Assembly (NCBI RefSeq): GCF_900188225.1
Contig: NZ_FZOC01000001.1
Location: 743,067-807,066, forward strand
From: Humidesulfovibrio mexicanus
GTDB taxonomy: Bacteria > Desulfobacterota > Desulfovibrionia > Desulfovibrionales > Desulfovibrionaceae
Direction: 5' to 3'
Length of the DNA stretch: 64,000 bases
Under the pieces are notes generated by a model, which worked only from the letters and a program-made list of their open reading frames with translations, did not search any database and had not been told where the DNA came from. A program made the position numbers and the translations under genes. Positions 7,559-16,181 of this stretch are shown here, one piece after another. Every line of letters begins with the position of its first letter. The first letter of the stretch is position 1.

Positions 7559-10134
7559 TTGTCCTCCAGAAGCTGCTCCACCTCGAACATACGCCCCAGG
7601 GCCAGATCCTCGGGCACCAGGGTTTGGCCGCAGGCCGGACAGCTTAACAGCGAAATGGTGAACACGCTGCCCAGATAGCTGGCCACCACCGGGCTGGGCG
7701 CGAGTTCTTGGCCGCAGGCCGCGCAGGTCCACGAGCCGGATGCGGGCACATAGGTCTGGTCCACGCGGTTCACCACCGCGCCGGACTGCGCCGGGGCCTC
7801 CTGCACGCCGCCGGCGCCGGGCACGATCATGCGGTGGCTCCAGGCGTTGGTGAGCCGCAAGTGCCCGTCCTCCGACGCGAACTCCGCCCAGAAGGTCACC
7901 CGCCGGGGGCGGAACGACGCCAGCATCCGCCCGGAATCGACATCCAGCAGCAGGCGCTTCCCGGCCTCGCGCACGGCGCGGCGCAGCTCCGGCACAAGGA
8001 TGCGCCGCTCCTCCAGCCGCGCCAGCAGCTCCGGCGGCACAAGCAGTTCCGGCAGCGAGGCATCCGCCTGCGGCTCCTCGCCCCAGAGCTCGCGCAGCAG
8101 CTCCTGCTTGAGCGCCGCGCGGGCCTCCACACGGCCGGAGTAGCCGGGGCCGGGGGTTGCCGCGGGATCGCCGCCCTGTGCCGCCGCCGGGCCGGGAAAC
8201 ACGAAGTCCAGCAGGTGCCAGGTGCGCTTGCCCGTGGCGGCCAGCCGGTCGCGGCACATGGCGCAGCAGGCCAGATAGTCCAGCGGACTGCGGTCGGCGC
8301 GGCCCTGGGCCACGGCCTTGCCCAGCGGGGCGTCCACCTGGGCCATAAGCCCGCCGAAGCCGCAGCATTCGGCCAGCTCCCCGGAAAGCGGCAACTCGTC
8401 CACCGCCACGCCCAAGGCCGAGGCCACGGCGCGCGCGCCCGCGCGATAGCCCGCATCGTCGCGGGCGGTGCAGGGGTCGTGCAGGGCCAGGGGCGCGGCA
8501 GGCACGGCCGGGCGCGGTTCCGGCAGAGGCAACGCGGCCAGGGTCTCCCACAGGGACACGGCCGCAAGGCCCGGCGCGGCGGCCTGGAACAGGGGCCCGC
8601 GCAGCATGGACAGGCAGCCCGAGCAGGCGGCGATGACGCGCGGTTGTCCAAGCGCCCGCCACTGGTCCGCGAACTCCCGCGCGGCCTGGCGGGACAGCTC
8701 CTCCTGGCCCGCCCAGTGCGCCGGAATGCCGCAGCAGCGCAGCATGAGCCCCACCCCGCCCGAAAGCTCGCGGCGCAGCAGCGCATAGGCGCTTTTCACA
8801 TGGTGCGGGTGCGATGCGGCCAGCTGGCAACCCGGGAAAAAAACAGCGGCGCAGGTTCCGGTCTCCGGGTCGGGCCGGGACAGGGCCGCGTCCGGCCCGC
8901 AGGCCTGGGCCATGTCCTCCAGGGCGAACTCGTGGGCGGACTGGGGCATGACCCCGCGCGCCACCATGTCCTGCCGGGCCGTGAGGCAGAGCTCGGCCAT
9001 GGCGAAATGTTCCGGGCAGACGCGCTCGCACAGGCCGCACAAGCTGCACGAGTTGACGAGCGTGTTCGCCAGGTGCTGTCCCTTGACGATGGCCGCGTTG
9101 TTGTAGATCTGCCGGGCGTAGACCTTGGGATAGGCCTTGTGCTTGGAAAGAAAGGCGCAGATCCGCACGCACTCCAGGCATTGACACTGGAGGCAGCGCG
9201 CGGCCTCGCGCACGGCCTCGGCGGCGTCGTAGTCCGCCCCTGCCGGAACGATGCGCGCCAGCGGCTCCACGCCCGCCATGCTGGTGAACAGCCGCGTCTG
9301 CGCCACGCCTTCCTTCTCGCGCGAGGCGGTGAGCGAGGCCCCGGACAGCCAGCGGTCCATGGAGGACGCGGTCCGTCTGCCGTCTGCAGCGGCGTCGATG
9401 CAGCGGATGCGGCCCGCCCCGTCCGGCCAGCCGCCCAGGAACACTCCCTCGCCGCCATCCGCAGCGGCCAGGGTCACGGGGTCCACGTCCGCGCGGGCGG
9501 GATACCCCGCCCCGAATCGCGCGGCGAGGCCGTACTCCAGAAACACGGCCCGGCCCTGGGCCAGAGCCTCGCGCGGCAGGGCCTCCAACGCGGCCGCATC
9601 GCCGGAGGTCTCGTCCAGCGCCAGTCCCAGGGACTTCAGCGTGGCCAATTCGGCCTCCAGCGCCTCGGGCGGGAGGATGGCGGCGGACAATTCGGCCAAG
9701 TCGCCGAACAGCGGCTGGCCCAGGGTGTGCAGGCCGACGCCGTACCCTTTTTTCAGCAAATCCCAGGCGCAGGTGAGCGCCGCCACGCCGCAGCCCAGCA
9801 CCAGGGCGGACTTGCCCCGGCCGGGCAAACGCATGGGCCGGGGGCCGGGTTTGCCGTGCAGCATGGCGAAGCGCTCCAGCCGCCCGATGCCAACGGCGTC
9901 ACCGGCCTCGCGCCGCTTGCAGGCGGCCTCGCACGGGGCCTCGCACACCCGGCCCAGCACGCCGGGCAGGGGCAGCGTGCGTTCCAGCACCTTGCGCGCG
10001 CCGTCCGCATCGCCTTTGGCGAGAAACCCCACGAAGGCGCGAGCGTCCACCCGCAGGGGGCAGGCGGCCTGGCAGAAGGGCGGCTCCTCCTGGATGCAGC
10101 GGCTTTCCCACTGGCGCAAGGTCTGCTGGTCCAT
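7555..10134 (-). CDS. flavin/Fe-S/CCG-domain oxidoreductase fused to a DVU_1557-type redox domain
   Basis: 859 residues with several modules in order: a GltD-like N-terminal Fe-S domain (CIQEEPPFCQAACPL, then CEAPCEAACKR, about 13-75); a Rossmann region with a worn nucleotide motif (ALVLGCGVAALTCAWDLL, about 110); two ferredoxin-type Cys sets (CLQCQCLECVRIC, then CSLCGLCERVCP, about 315-375); HdrB/GlpC-like CCG domains (FFPGCQ...RCCGIPAH and HDPCTARD...ECCGFGG, about 435-610); and, from about 690, a domain resembling the separate DVU_1557 protein, ending in two CxxC pairs (CAAC at 804-807, CPAC at 832-835). It probably moves electrons, perhaps to or from the neighbouring aldehyde oxidoreductase. 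The fusion of two normally separate genes is the odd point. Confidence 0.8.
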   Translation of the reverse strand: MDQQTLRQWESRCIQEEPPFCQAACPLRVDARAFVGFLAKGDADGARKVLERTLPLPGVLGRVCEAPCEAACKRREAGDAVGIGRLERFAMLHGKPGPRPMRLPGRGKSALVLGCGVAALTCAWDLLKKGYGVGLHTLGQPLFGDLAELSAAILPPEALEAELATLKSLGLALDETSGDAAALEALPREALAQGRAVFLEYGLAARFGAGYPARADVDPVTLAAADGGEGVFLGGWPDGAGRIRCIDAAADGRRTASSMDRWLSGASLTASREKEGVAQTRLFTSMAGVEPLARIVPAGADYDAAEAVREAARCLQCQCLECVRICAFLSKHKAYPKVYARQIYNNAAIVKGQHLANTLVNSCSLCGLCERVCPEHFAMAELCLTARQDMVARGVMPQSAHEFALEDMAQACGPDAALSRPDPETGTCAAVFFPGCQLAASHPHHVKSAYALLRRELSGGVGLMLRCCGIPAHWAGQEELSRQAAREFADQWRALGQPRVIAACSGCLSMLRGPLFQAAAPGLAAVSLWETLAALPLPEPRPAVPAAPLALHDPCTARDDAGYRAGARAVASALGVAVDELPLSGELAECCGFGGLMAQVDAPLGKAVAQGRADRSPLDYLACCAMCRDRLAATGKRTWHLLDFVFPGPAAAQGGDPAATPGPGYSGRVEARAALKQELLRELWGEEPQADASLPELLVPPELLARLEERRILVPELRRAVREAGKRLLLDVDSGRMLASFRPRRVTFWAEFASEDGHLRLTNAWSHRMIVPGAGGVQEAPAQSGAVVNRVDQTYVPASGSWTCAACGQELAPSPVVASYLGSVFTISLLSCPACGQTLVPEDLALGRMFEVEQLLEDK

Positions 10135-10216
10135 GGCTCCTCCGGCGCAAACGATGCGGGGCGGACGCGGGCAACACTCCCACGCCCGCCCCGGTTGGGG
10201 TCACAGGTTCACGCGG

Positions 10217-12946
10217 CTACGCGCCCTTGGCCTTGAGCGCGGCCAGCACCTTCTCCGGGTAGGCGGGAAGATGGGTGATGCGCACGCCGCAGGCGTTGTA
10301 GATGGCGTTGATGATGGCCGCGTGCGGGGCGGCCAGGGGCATCTCGCCCACGCCGGAGGCGCCGAAGGGGCCGTCGGGACGCGGGGTCTCCACGTAGATG
10401 ATCTCGATCTCGTCGGGGATGTCCTTGATGTAGGGTACGCCGGCCCCGGCCATGGTGGCGTGCTTCTTCAGGTCCTCGTAGTCCTCCGAGAGGGCCAGGC
10501 CAACGCCCTGGGCCAGGCCGCCGTAGATCTGGCCGTCGGTCACCAGGCGGTTGTTCACCTTGCCGATGTCGGACACGATGGCCATCTTCTCCACGGTGGT
10601 CTTGCCGGTGGCCAGCTCCACGGCGACCTCCATGAGGTATACGCCGTACATGTAGCAGCAGAAGGGCCTGCCCTGGCCGCCCTCCCCGCACTCCGTGGCC
10701 GGGGCGGTCCACTTGCCGCGCACCTTGGTCTCGATGCCCGCGGCCTTCATCTCGTCATAGCTGCGGAAGCTCCCGTCGGGCTTCTTCATGGCGGCGAGCA
10801 GGTTCTCGCAGGCCACCTTGATGGCCTGGCCGGTGACGACCTGGGAGCGGCTGCCGCCCGCCGGGCCGGAGTTTGGAGCCTTGCTGGTGTCGTTCAGCAC
10901 CAGGTTGATCCGCTCCGGGGCGAGCTTCAGCGGCAGCAGGGCCTCGTGCGCGGTGCCCAGCGTGCCCGCGTCCGCGCCCTGGCCGTGGTCCTCCCAGCAG
11001 TTGTAGATGGTCACGCTGCCGTCGGGCATGAGCTCGGCATCGGCCTCGGAGGAGTCCGGGCCGTCCAGGCCGGAGCCGTACACGCCGATGGCCACGCCCA
11101 CGCCGCGCTTCACGGCGTCGGTGCTTGCGGCCTTGGCGCGCTTCTTGGCCTCTTCGTACTTTGGCCGGATGATGTCGATCATCCCCGGCAGGCTGTACAC
11201 TTCGGGCTCCTGGCCGGTGGGGGTGGTGGAACCCTTGCGGTAGACGTTGGCATACCGCAGTTCAAGGGGATCCATGCCGAGCTTTTCGGCCAGCTCGTCC
11301 ATGAGCACCTCGGAGGGGAACTCGATCTCCGGCGCGCCGTAGCCGCGGAAGGCGGAGCCCCAGGCGTGGTTGGTGCACACGGTGCGGCCCTCGCCGCGGA
11401 TGTTCGGGATGTCGTAACCGGCCGCGCAGAACTGCGCGCCGCGCAGGGTCAAGAGGTCGCCGAACTCGGAGTACGGGCCGTGGTCGCAGGTCCAGTCGCT
11501 CTCCATGGCCAAGAGCTTGCCGCTCTTGTCGGCCGCGTACTTCAGCCGCGTCCAGAAGGGCGAACGCTTGCCGGTGTAGTGCTGCTGCTGCTGGTAGTCG
11601 TAGCGCAGATGCACGGGACGGCCTGTGGCCAGGGCGGCCACGCCCACAAGCGCCTCCATGGTGGGGCTGAACTTGTAGCCGAAGGTGCCGCCGGTGGGGT
11701 TCTGCACCATGACGAGCTTTTCAGGCTCGATGCCCAGGCCCGGGGCGATCATGTACAGGTGCAGGTGCAGGCCGATGGACTTGGAGTGGATGACCAGCTT
11801 GCCCTCTTCGTCCTGGTAGGCGAAGCCCACGTCCGGCTCGATGGGCAGGTGCGGCTGGCGCTGGGTGTAGAACTCGTCCTCGACCGTGACCACGTCCGGG
11901 CGGGCGAAGATGGGCGCGGTTTCGCCGCCCTTGGCCACGGGCTGGGTGTAGTAGATGTTCGGCGTGCCGGGATGGATCTCGATGGCGTCCTCGGCCATGG
12001 CGGCGGGGGCGCTCATGTAGGCGGGCAGTTCCTCCAGGTCAACCTTGACCTTGTCCGCTGCGGCGCGGGCGTTCTTCTCGGAATCCGCGCAGACGATGGC
12101 GATGGCGTCGCCGTACTGGAAGATCTTCTCATCCGCCAGGATGGGGCGGTCCCAGCCGTCGCCCTTGTTGGTGGGGAAGGTGATGAGCCCGGTGATGCGG
12201 TTCTTGCCCTTGACATCCTTGGCGGTGAGCACGCTGTGCACGCCGGGCATCTTGAGCGCCTCGGAGGCGTCCACGCCCTTCAGGTTGGCGTGGGAAACCG
12301 GAGACTGCACCAGGGCCAGGTGCAGGGTGTTCTTGGGCATCTTGTGGGCCAGGTCCGCGCCGAAGTCCCAGGTGCCGGTGACCTTGGCCAAAGCGCTGGG
12401 CCGCGGGTACTTGCTGCCCCAGATGCGGCTGTCGGCCGGCATCTTGAAGTGCAGGTCCTCGACCTTGATCTCGCCGCGCAACACGCGGGCGGCATCCATC
12501 ACGGCGTCCACCAGGGGCTTATAGCCGGTGCAGCGGCAGACGTTCTTGTGCTTCTGGAACCAGTCGCGCACGTCATCGCGGCTGGGGCTCTTGTTCTCGT
12601 CCAACAGAGCCTTTGCGGAGATGATGAAGCCCGGCGAGCAGAAGCCGCACTGGGCCGCGCCGTGGACCATCCAGGCCACCTGGATGGGGTGCAGGGCGTC
12701 CTTCTCGGCGATGCCCTCGACCGTGGTGATGATGGAGCCGTCGGGCACGCGCTTCATTTTGGTGATGCAGGAGCGCACCACCTTGCCGTTCATGATGACG
12801 CTGCACGCGCCGCACTGGCCCTGTCCGCAGCCGACCTTGACCCCGGTGAGCATGAGCTGCCCGCGCAGCACATCGGCCAGGGTGTCGTCCGGGTCGGCCA
12901 CAAGGGGTTGGGGGATCCCGTTGATGTTCAGCACCAGCTTGAGCAT
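10217..12946 (-). CDS. mop: aldehyde oxidoreductase, Mop type (xanthine dehydrogenase family)
   Basis: 909 residues, essentially the length of the D. gigas enzyme. The N-terminal plant-type [2Fe-2S] domain has CGQGQCGACSVIMNGKVVRSC-type spacing near residues 40-60. The second helical [2Fe-2S] domain has QCGFCSPGF and VCRCTGYK near 100-140. A linker leads into the molybdopterin domains, with GGTFGYKF, FRGYGAPE and, near the C-terminus, GASGVGEMPLAAPHAAI, which holds the catalytic glutamate. It oxidises aldehydes to acids with a molybdopterin cytosine dinucleotide cofactor and passes electrons to flavodoxin or ferredoxin. There is no signal peptide, so it is cytoplasmic. It lies 76 bases after the moeA-like gene and 82 bases before the fusion redox gene. 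Confidence 0.95.
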   Translation of the reverse strand: MLKLVLNINGIPQPLVADPDDTLADVLRGQLMLTGVKVGCGQGQCGACSVIMNGKVVRSCITKMKRVPDGSIITTVEGIAEKDALHPIQVAWMVHGAAQCGFCSPGFIISAKALLDENKSPSRDDVRDWFQKHKNVCRCTGYKPLVDAVMDAARVLRGEIKVEDLHFKMPADSRIWGSKYPRPSALAKVTGTWDFGADLAHKMPKNTLHLALVQSPVSHANLKGVDASEALKMPGVHSVLTAKDVKGKNRITGLITFPTNKGDGWDRPILADEKIFQYGDAIAIVCADSEKNARAAADKVKVDLEELPAYMSAPAAMAEDAIEIHPGTPNIYYTQPVAKGGETAPIFARPDVVTVEDEFYTQRQPHLPIEPDVGFAYQDEEGKLVIHSKSIGLHLHLYMIAPGLGIEPEKLVMVQNPTGGTFGYKFSPTMEALVGVAALATGRPVHLRYDYQQQQHYTGKRSPFWTRLKYAADKSGKLLAMESDWTCDHGPYSEFGDLLTLRGAQFCAAGYDIPNIRGEGRTVCTNHAWGSAFRGYGAPEIEFPSEVLMDELAEKLGMDPLELRYANVYRKGSTTPTGQEPEVYSLPGMIDIIRPKYEEAKKRAKAASTDAVKRGVGVAIGVYGSGLDGPDSSEADAELMPDGSVTIYNCWEDHGQGADAGTLGTAHEALLPLKLAPERINLVLNDTSKAPNSGPAGGSRSQVVTGQAIKVACENLLAAMKKPDGSFRSYDEMKAAGIETKVRGKWTAPATECGEGGQGRPFCCYMYGVYLMEVAVELATGKTTVEKMAIVSDIGKVNNRLVTDGQIYGGLAQGVGLALSEDYEDLKKHATMAGAGVPYIKDIPDEIEIIYVETPRPDGPFGASGVGEMPLAAPHAAIINAIYNACGVRITHLPAYPEKVLAALKAKGA

Positions 12947-13022
12947 GAGCTTCCTCCTTGCCGTTCAGGCGTTGTTGACCGAAACAGGGCGCGGGCGGCG
13001 GCGGGTCCGCAGTGGACCGCAG

Positions 13023-14075
13023 CTACGCCCCCTTGCCGAATGGACACATGGGGAACCGGCACTCGGCGCACGCGGAGCAGTATCCGCCGTGGCCCAGAGC
13101 CGCGATGTCGGAACGGGAAAGGCGGTCCCCGGCCAGAAGCCGCGGCACCACAAGATCGAAAACGCTGGACTTGTAGTACATGACGCAGCCGGGCAGCCCC
13201 AGGATGGGCGTTTTGCCAAGGTAGCCGAGAAGGAACATGGCCCCCGGCAGCACCGGCGCGCCGTAGCAGACCACCTCGGCCCCGGCCTTGCGGATGGCGG
13301 CGGGGGTGCGGTCGTCCGGGTCCACGCTCATGCCGCCGGTCACGACGATGAAATCCGCCCCAAGGTCCAGCAGGGCCCGGATGGCGTTCACCGTCATGTC
13401 CTCGTCGTCGGACACGAGCAGCTGCCGGACGACATCGCTCCCCAACTGCGCGAACTTGGCGCGCAAAACCGGGCCAAAGCCGTCCTCGATGCGTCCTTTG
13501 AACACCTCGCTGCCGGTGGTGACCATGCCCACGCGGGCGCGCCGCAGGGGCCGCACTTCGACAATGGGGCCGCCGCCCGGAACCGGGGCGCACAGCTCCT
13601 CCACCCGGCGGACCTTGTGCTCCTCGATGACCAGCGGGGTGATATGCGCGCCCGCCAGATTCTGGCCTTTCCTGACCATCTGGTTGTTGTGCAGGGTGGA
13701 GAGCACCAGATCGTCCATGCCGTTGAGCAGGCGCAGACGGTCGGCGTCCACCTTGAGCAGGCCGTCCAGGGCGGCGGACAAGGTGACCTTGCCTTCGCCC
13801 GGGGGGCCCATGAGCACTCCGGGGCCGCTTACGGCGCGGGCAACCCGCGTGGCGGCCTCTTCCTCGTGCACCAGGCCCTCGGCCAGATCAAAAACGTAGA
13901 GGTGTTCCTTGCCAAGCTGCAACAGCGCGGGCACGTCCTCCGGCCGGACAATGTGCCCCTTGCGGAACAAGGCACGCTTGCACTGGCCGGGTACTATCTG
14001 GGTGATGTCGTGGCAAAGGACTGCGCCAACGGAGTCGGAGACGGGGAGTTCGAGCATTCGCGTGGCCCAACCCAT
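13023..14075 (-). CDS. MoeA/MoaB-fold molybdopterin-binding protein with Cys-rich tail
   Basis: 350 residues from the ATG at 14075, which has an AGGGG site seven bases upstream. The MoCF-biosynthesis fold is shown by VGMVTTGSEVFKGRIEDGFG and by DFIVVTGGMSVDPDDRTP, the MPT-binding TGG(M/T)S loop. It lacks the full MoeA length of about 400 residues and ends in a Cys cluster (CSACAECRFPMCPFG) not usual for MoeA. Similar proteins occur beside Mop-type enzymes. It probably handles molybdopterin or its nucleotide for the adjacent oxidoreductase. It is the first gene of the minus-strand run. Confidence 0.85.
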   Translation of the reverse strand: MGWATRMLELPVSDSVGAVLCHDITQIVPGQCKRALFRKGHIVRPEDVPALLQLGKEHLYVFDLAEGLVHEEEAATRVARAVSGPGVLMGPPGEGKVTLSAALDGLLKVDADRLRLLNGMDDLVLSTLHNNQMVRKGQNLAGAHITPLVIEEHKVRRVEELCAPVPGGGPIVEVRPLRRARVGMVTTGSEVFKGRIEDGFGPVLRAKFAQLGSDVVRQLLVSDDEDMTVNAIRALLDLGADFIVVTGGMSVDPDDRTPAAIRKAGAEVVCYGAPVLPGAMFLLGYLGKTPILGLPGCVMYYKSSVFDLVVPRLLAGDRLSRSDIAALGHGGYCSACAECRFPMCPFGKGA

Positions 14076-14170
14076 GCGTTTCCCCTTTGCCGCGCCAGGG
14101 GGTGCGCGGCCTGTCATGCGAACGTTTGAGGAATGTTCCTACTCGCAAGCAAGAGCTTCTACTGGCACGA

Positions 14171-14199
14171 ATTGTGTCAAGAAAGACATAGCATGTCAA
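14171..14199 (-). promoter_or_regulatory. candidate sigma-70 promoter for the moeA-like/mop operon
   Basis: On the minus strand TTGACA (14199-14194) is separated by 17 bases from CACAAT (14176-14171), about 95 bases before the ATG at 14075. A short inverted repeat (AGGAA, two bases, TTCCT, near 14130-14141) lies downstream and could be an operator. The rest of the 337-base gap 14076-14412 holds pyrimidine-rich sequence and the terminator listed next; no gene is visible. Confidence 0.4.
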
Positions 14200-14285
14200 A
14201 CTCCTGCCGCAACTTTTTAGGAACTTTTCTCTTTTTTTGTTTCTTCTCTCCTGCTTGGGAGTTGGAGTGGATTAAGATTGCGTAG

Positions 14286-14334
14286 GCAAGAAAAAACGCG
14301 ACCGCGCCCCGGCAAATGGATGCGGGGCGCGGTC
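14286..14334 (-). terminator. rho-independent terminator after the first fdh operon
   Basis: A 12-base perfect stem (14300-14311 with 14323-14334), an 11-base loop, and on the minus strand a run of six T at 14296-14291. It lies just past the fdhE stop and separates the formate dehydrogenase operon from the mop operon. Confidence 0.85.
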
Positions 14335-14412
14335 GGCGAAGCGTGGATGCAAACGGGCTGGGAGCGAGGCGGGACACGCCCGCGCGCTCCGCTCCGGACC
14401 CGGTCAGTGACC

Positions 14413-15315
14413 CTAGAAGTTGCTCCAGGGGTGCAGGGCCATGGGCACAAAGCCCTCCTTGCGCGCGTGGAGCTCCAGCGGCAGCATGGTCAGCGCGGCC
14501 ACGTCCGGGTCCGGCACGTCCACCAGCTCCCCGCCATCAAGGCAGAGAACGAAACTTTTGCAGCGCTTGCAGGCGTCCACGCGCTCAAAGGGGCGCTCCG
14601 GGGCGCTCAGCACCACGAGCTCGTCCGGCTCCTCGCAGCCGCAGGCCGGGCAGGACACACGCTTATGCGTCCACTCCGTGGCGCAGCAGGAACAACGCAA
14701 GAAGCGCCGCCCGCCGTGGGACTTGATGAACGTGTCGTCGTCGCCGCTTTTGCGCAGCACGCTCATGTTGGGCGCGCCGCCGCACACCGGGCAATGGGCC
14801 TGATTCCAGGGCAGGTCCTTCACCAGGGGCAGCAGGCTCACGGCCTGGCGCTCGATGAACGGCCGGACAAGCTCCGCCGCGGCGAAGGCAAGGGCCTCGG
14901 CGCTGACGCCGGGAACCTGGACCTTGCCGCCGAACGCCGCATCCGCCACTTTCCGCGCGGGCACGGCACCTGAGGCCAGGGCCTCGCCCAGGGCCGAAAA
15001 CTCGCGCGCCATGGCCGGGAAGCTGGCCGACATCACCGGCAACAGCGTTTGCGCAGCCGCGGGCAGGCGCGAACTCATGTCCTGAAAGCCCCGGTCCGCA
15101 AGAATGAACACCCCCTGACTGAAACGCTCCGGGTCCACGAGGGGCTTGCGGCCGCGCCAGCCCGAGGCCTTGGCCCGCAGCTCCGCCCGGCAGGCGAAAA
15201 GCGGCCCAAAGGCGTCGAGAAGGGAGGCCATGGCCGGAATATCCGCCTTGGCGCGGGCAAGCGCCAGATTGATTCCGCGCGGGGTTGGCGTGGCGTTGGT
15301 GGGGGCGGTCTGCAT
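14413..15315 (-). CDS. fdhE: formate dehydrogenase accessory protein FdhE (copy 1)
   Basis: 300 residues from the ATG at 15315, preceded by AAGGAG. The FdhE core is visible: a helical N-terminus, then rubredoxin-like Cys pairs in order CPVCGGAP, RCSCCATEW, CPACGCEE and CKRCKSF. FdhE binds ferric iron and interacts with formate dehydrogenase during maturation in E. coli. It is the third gene of fdhABE, with about 100 bases after fdhB. It resembles copy 2 at 28795-29670 strongly in the Cys-rich half and less at the ends. The upstream extension of the frame runs back into fdhB in another register and was not used. Confidence 0.9.
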   Translation of the reverse strand: MQTAPTNATPTPRGINLALARAKADIPAMASLLDAFGPLFACRAELRAKASGWRGRKPLVDPERFSQGVFILADRGFQDMSSRLPAAAQTLLPVMSASFPAMAREFSALGEALASGAVPARKVADAAFGGKVQVPGVSAEALAFAAAELVRPFIERQAVSLLPLVKDLPWNQAHCPVCGGAPNMSVLRKSGDDDTFIKSHGGRRFLRCSCCATEWTHKRVSCPACGCEEPDELVVLSAPERPFERVDACKRCKSFVLCLDGGELVDVPDPDVAALTMLPLELHARKEGFVPMALHPWSNF

Positions 15316-15419
15316 ATGCTGCTCCTTGGGCGTTTGGAAGGCTGGATATGGTGGGCGGGGCCGCCCGGCTCTGGAGTACCAGACGGCCCCGCTTCTCGTT
15401 CGGGACGGGCTCGCTCCCG

Positions 15420-16151
15420 TTATCCCTGCACCTGCTTGGCCGCGCGGCGCAGCGGCTCGAACATGCCGGCAAAGAACTCCTGCCTGGTCATGCCCGGAGC
15501 GCCTGCCGCGTCGGCAACGGCGAACTTGTGATACTTGGCCGGTTCGTCGGCGATCAGGTAGATCACGCTGACGGAGTCCATGTCGCACAGTTGCGCCTTG
15601 GGGAACTCCTTCTGCACCACGGCCAGACGCTTGGCCGCAATGGCCAGGATGTCCGCACGTTCGCCGAAGTGCATGGCGCCCATCGCACAGCTCTTGACGC
15701 AGATGGGCAGCAGGTTCTTCTTGATGCGGTCAATGCACATGTCGCATTTGACTATGCGCTTGGTCTTGGGGTTCAGGCGCGGGATGTCGTAGGGGCAGGA
15801 ACCTCGGATGGTCTCGAAGTCCTCCTTGGCCGTCTTCTCGGTGTAGATGACCGCGCCGGTGTCCTTGTCGATGATGATCGAATCCTCCAGCGAAGCGCCG
15901 CTTTTGCACGGGGCATCCAGGCAGTGGCGGCAGGCGTCCGGGAAGAAGTTCCACCGCACGGTGCCGTCGGGCTCCATGTGCTCCGCGAAGCGCACCAGCT
16001 TCACGTTGAAGGGGCCGAGGTCCGGCGGGTTCTGGTGGGTGCCCCGCTGCTTCGTCGGCACGGCGGGGAAGTCCTTCCACTCCTTGCAGGCCACCTGGCA
16101 GCCACGGCAGGCCGTGCACTTGGTGGTGTCTATGAGTATCGCCTTGGGCAT
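15420..16151 (-). CDS. fdhB: formate dehydrogenase beta subunit, 4Fe-4S ferredoxin type (copy 1)
   Basis: 243 residues with four ferredoxin-type Cys groups: CTACRGCQVACKEW near the N-terminus, CRHCLDAPC, CPYD within the third group, and CDMCIDRIKKNLLPICVKSC. It passes electrons from FdhA to periplasmic cytochromes. It has no signal peptide of its own and is expected to be co-exported with FdhA through Tat. It starts 30 bases after the fdhA stop. Its last 140 bases are nearly identical to copy 2 at 27972-28703, more so than its middle. Confidence 0.93.
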   Translation of the reverse strand: MPKAILIDTTKCTACRGCQVACKEWKDFPAVPTKQRGTHQNPPDLGPFNVKLVRFAEHMEPDGTVRWNFFPDACRHCLDAPCKSGASLEDSIIIDKDTGAVIYTEKTAKEDFETIRGSCPYDIPRLNPKTKRIVKCDMCIDRIKKNLLPICVKSCAMGAMHFGERADILAIAAKRLAVVQKEFPKAQLCDMDSVSVIYLIADEPAKYHKFAVADAAGAPGMTRQEFFAGMFEPLRRAAKQVQG

Positions 16152-16181
16152 GATTTCGCTCCTTGCGTACTAGAGCCGCGG

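Noticed and set aside
9251..13183. A 1,310-codon open frame on the plus strand across the redox fusion and mop genes
   Set aside because: It is antisense to two well-supported genes, is low in recognisable motifs and reflects high GC content.
14076..14285. A molybdenum-cofactor riboswitch before the moeA-like gene
   Set aside because: No multi-stem structure resembling the Moco RNA could be seen by eye; only a promoter and a short inverted repeat.
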